Of a DNA stretch of 6,454 nucleotides, positions 4,974 through 6,454 are shown one piece after another (position 1 is the stretch's first letter; every line of letters begins with the position of its first letter). The stretch is taken from the NCBI GenBank assembly GCA_021737525.1, contig JAIPDU010000095.1, forward strand, positions 1 to 6,454. Direction: 5' to 3'. The translations under genes were made by a program, and so were the position numbers. Source of the DNA: Desulfohalobiaceae bacterium. Lineage in GTDB: Bacteria; Desulfobacterota; Desulfovibrionia; Desulfovibrionales; Desulfothermaceae. The notes under the pieces are model-generated. The model made no database searches. It had not been told where the DNA came from and saw only the letters and a list, made by a program, of their open reading frames with translations.

Positions 4974-6454
4974 CTATCCGATCAAGAGCAGCTTGTCGTC
5001 CTTCTTGACCTGATCCCCCTCCTGGCAGAGGATCTTTTGGATCCTGCCCTCCGTGGGCGCGGTAAGGGTGTTCTCCATCTTCATTGCCTCGAAGACCAGG
5101 AGCGTGTCCCCCTGGCCCACCCAGTCCCCGACCTGCACGTTCACGGAAATGATCGTTCCCGGCATGGGCGCGTTCACAGGCTGGGCATCGTCCCCGGAAA
5201 CGGCTGCCGCGGGTTCTTCCCCGGCCGGCGAGGGTTTGCTCTCCGGCTCCCGGGCCGGTGCTTCGCTCTCCCGGCGGGCGTGCCGCACAGAGGAGACCAC
5301 CGGCTCTCCCCCGATCTGCTCCAGATCCACGCGGAAGAACTCGTTGTTGATGAAGACATTGTAGGAATCCATGTTCTCCGACTGTTCCGGCACCTCTATT
5401 ACCTGCCCCTTGCGGGCCTTCTCCGCAAGCTCCTGCTCCCGCTGGGCCTCCTCCATGGTCTTGGGCCGCATATCCTCTGGGACTTCCTCGTACCCGTACT
5501 TCATGCGCAGGAAGCGCTTCCCCGTGGTGGGGTACAGGGCGTAGATGAGCACATCGTCGATGTCCCTGGCCAGATCCCCGATATCCTCGCGGGCCTTGTC
5601 CAGCTCCGGCTCCAGGATGTCCGCGGGCCTGCCGGTGAAGGGCTCCTGCCCGCGGGGATGGTTGGCCAGGGCCTTGGCCTGCACCCCCGTATCGATGGGG
5701 GCGGGGGTCTGTCCGTAGAGGCCGAAGCAGAGGTCCTTCACCTGCTCCGTGATCATGGTGTAGCGCTCCTGGGGCGTATCGAAGAGGACGTTGTACACAG
5801 TCTGCGTCCCCACGATCTGGCTGGTGGGGGTCACCAGCGGGACCTGCCCCAGCTCCCGGCGCACGCGGGGCAGCTCCTGGAATACCTCGTCCAGCTTGTC
5901 CAGGGCGTCCATCTCCTTGAGCTGATTGAAGAGGTTGGAGAGCATCCCTCCCGGGGTCTGGTGCAGCAGGACATTGGTATCGATGATGGAGATGCTGTCG
6001 TTCAGCAGGTGCCTGTATTTGGGGGAGACGGACTTGAAGTGCTCCGAGCACCTGGTGAGCTGGTTCAGGTCGAAGCCGGTGTCCCGGCTTGTTCCCCGCA
6101 GGGCGGCAACGAGCGGCTCCAGGCCGGGATGGGAGGTGCGATAGGCCCAGGGGGAGAGGCAGACGTCGACGATGTCCACTCCGGCCTCGATGGCCTTGAG
6201 CATGGCCATGTCCGCCATCCCGGAGGTGAAGTGGCTGTGCAGGTGGATGGGGGTGTGCAGCTCGTCCTTCAGGGCCCTGATCAGGAAGTAGGCGTCGTAG
6301 GGGTCGATGATCCCGGCCATGTCCTTAATGCAGATGGTGTCCGCACCCATGTCCTCCAGTTCCTTGGCCTTGTCCAGGTAGTACTGGAGGGTGTAGACCT
6401 CGCCGCCCATGCGCTGCTCGGTCAGGGAGTAGCTGATCGCGCCCTGGAAGTGTT
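4974..6454 (-). CDS. pycB: Pyruvate carboxylase subunit B / oxaloacetate decarboxylase alpha-type carboxyltransferase (C-terminal part)
   Basis: About 492 residues are visible; the N-terminus lies beyond the right edge, and the frame is open through HFQGAISYSLTEQR before the first Met (6410-6408), so that Met is not the start. Counting from that Met, the carboxyltransferase TIM barrel shows IKDMAG with the Lys (29) that is carbamylated in this family, and LHSH with the two metal-binding His (58, 60). The conserved PYC/OadA domain follows (about 200-335), then a Pro/Ala/Glu-rich linker (about 376-411) and a biotinyl domain (412-478) with EAMKM, whose Lys444 (codon 5081-5079) is the biotin site. 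The protein transfers CO2 from carboxybiotin to pyruvate, or the reverse, in the cytoplasm, linking pyruvate and oxaloacetate. PycB and OadA cannot be told apart by sequence alone; no membrane decarboxylase subunits are seen, which mildly favours PycB. Confidence 0.92.
   Translation of the reverse strand, partial: HFQGAISYSLTEQRMGGEVYTLQYYLDKAKELEDMGADTICIKDMAGIIDPYDAYFLIRALKDELHTPIHLHSHFTSGMADMAMLKAIEAGVDIVDVCLSPWAYRTSHPGLEPLVAALRGTSRDTGFDLNQLTRCSEHFKSVSPKYRHLLNDSISIIDTNVLLHQTPGGMLSNLFNQLKEMDALDKLDEVFQELPRVRRELGQVPLVTPTSQIVGTQTVYNVLFDTPQERYTMITEQVKDLCFGLYGQTPAPIDTGVQAKALANHPRGQEPFTGRPADILEPELDKAREDIGDLARDIDDVLIYALYPTTGKRFLRMKYGYEEVPEDMRPKTMEEAQREQELAEKARKGQVIEVPEQSENMDSYNVFINNEFFRVDLEQIGGEPVVSSVRHARRESEAPAREPESKPSPAGEEPAAAVSGDDAQPVNAPMPGTIISVNVQVGDWVGQGDTLLVFEAMKMENTLTAPTEGRIQKILCQEGDQVKKDDKLLLIG

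Noticed and set aside
4795..6051. A 418-codon minus-strand frame overlapping pycB and crossing the tandem array
   Set aside because: It is out of frame with pycB, is low-complexity Gly/Pro/Arg-rich, and ends in a GSGFWVL repeat that is simply the translated GGGTTCT array.

Overview
The window is high-GC bacterial DNA in which every convincing gene lies on the minus strand. Gene content (a separate carboxyltransferase/biotin-carrier subunit of pyruvate carboxylase type followed by a biotin-carboxylase-type subunit, and a slipin/long-NfeD pair) and the protein flavour suggest a sulfate-reducing 'deltaproteobacterium' (Desulfobacterota, perhaps near Desulfovibrionales). This is an inference from family resemblance only; no marker gene is present.

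Layout in the direction of transcription (right to left): (1) 6454-4974, the C-terminal ~490 residues of a PycB/OadA-type biotin-dependent carboxyltransferase with its own biotinyl domain, cut off at the right edge. (2) 4973-4453, a 521-base gap holding three non-coding structures: a perfect 7-bp tandem array touching the pycB stop codon, a 269-bp MITE-like element with 20-bp terminal inverted repeats and a 10-bp target-site duplication, and, inside that element, a CACAGAG-type hairpin repeat. (3) 4452-3013, an intact biotin-carboxylase homologue in which most catalytic residues are replaced. (4) 2999-2969, a 12-bp hairpin, probably its terminator. (5) 2780-1413 and 1319-438, a long NfeD (membrane serine protease) and a slipin, a classical two-gene membrane operon, closed by two hairpins. 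(6) 133-1, the start of a DEAH-box helicase.

How the genes work together: PycB-type proteins move CO2 between carboxybiotin and pyruvate/oxaloacetate, and normally need a biotin carboxylase partner to charge biotin with ATP and bicarbonate. The only partner-like gene here lacks the Mg-ligand glutamates, the catalytic base, the biotin-site arginine and the glycine-rich lid, so it is either a pseudoenzyme/scaffold or a decaying gene whose function is supplied elsewhere. NfeD and slipin act independently of this, as a membrane-quality or lipid-microdomain protease pair.

The most interesting items are the degenerate yet open biotin carboxylase, the precise TIR-plus-TSD element that separates it from pycB, and the G-quadruplex-capable GGGTTCT array beginning at the first base after the pycB stop codon.
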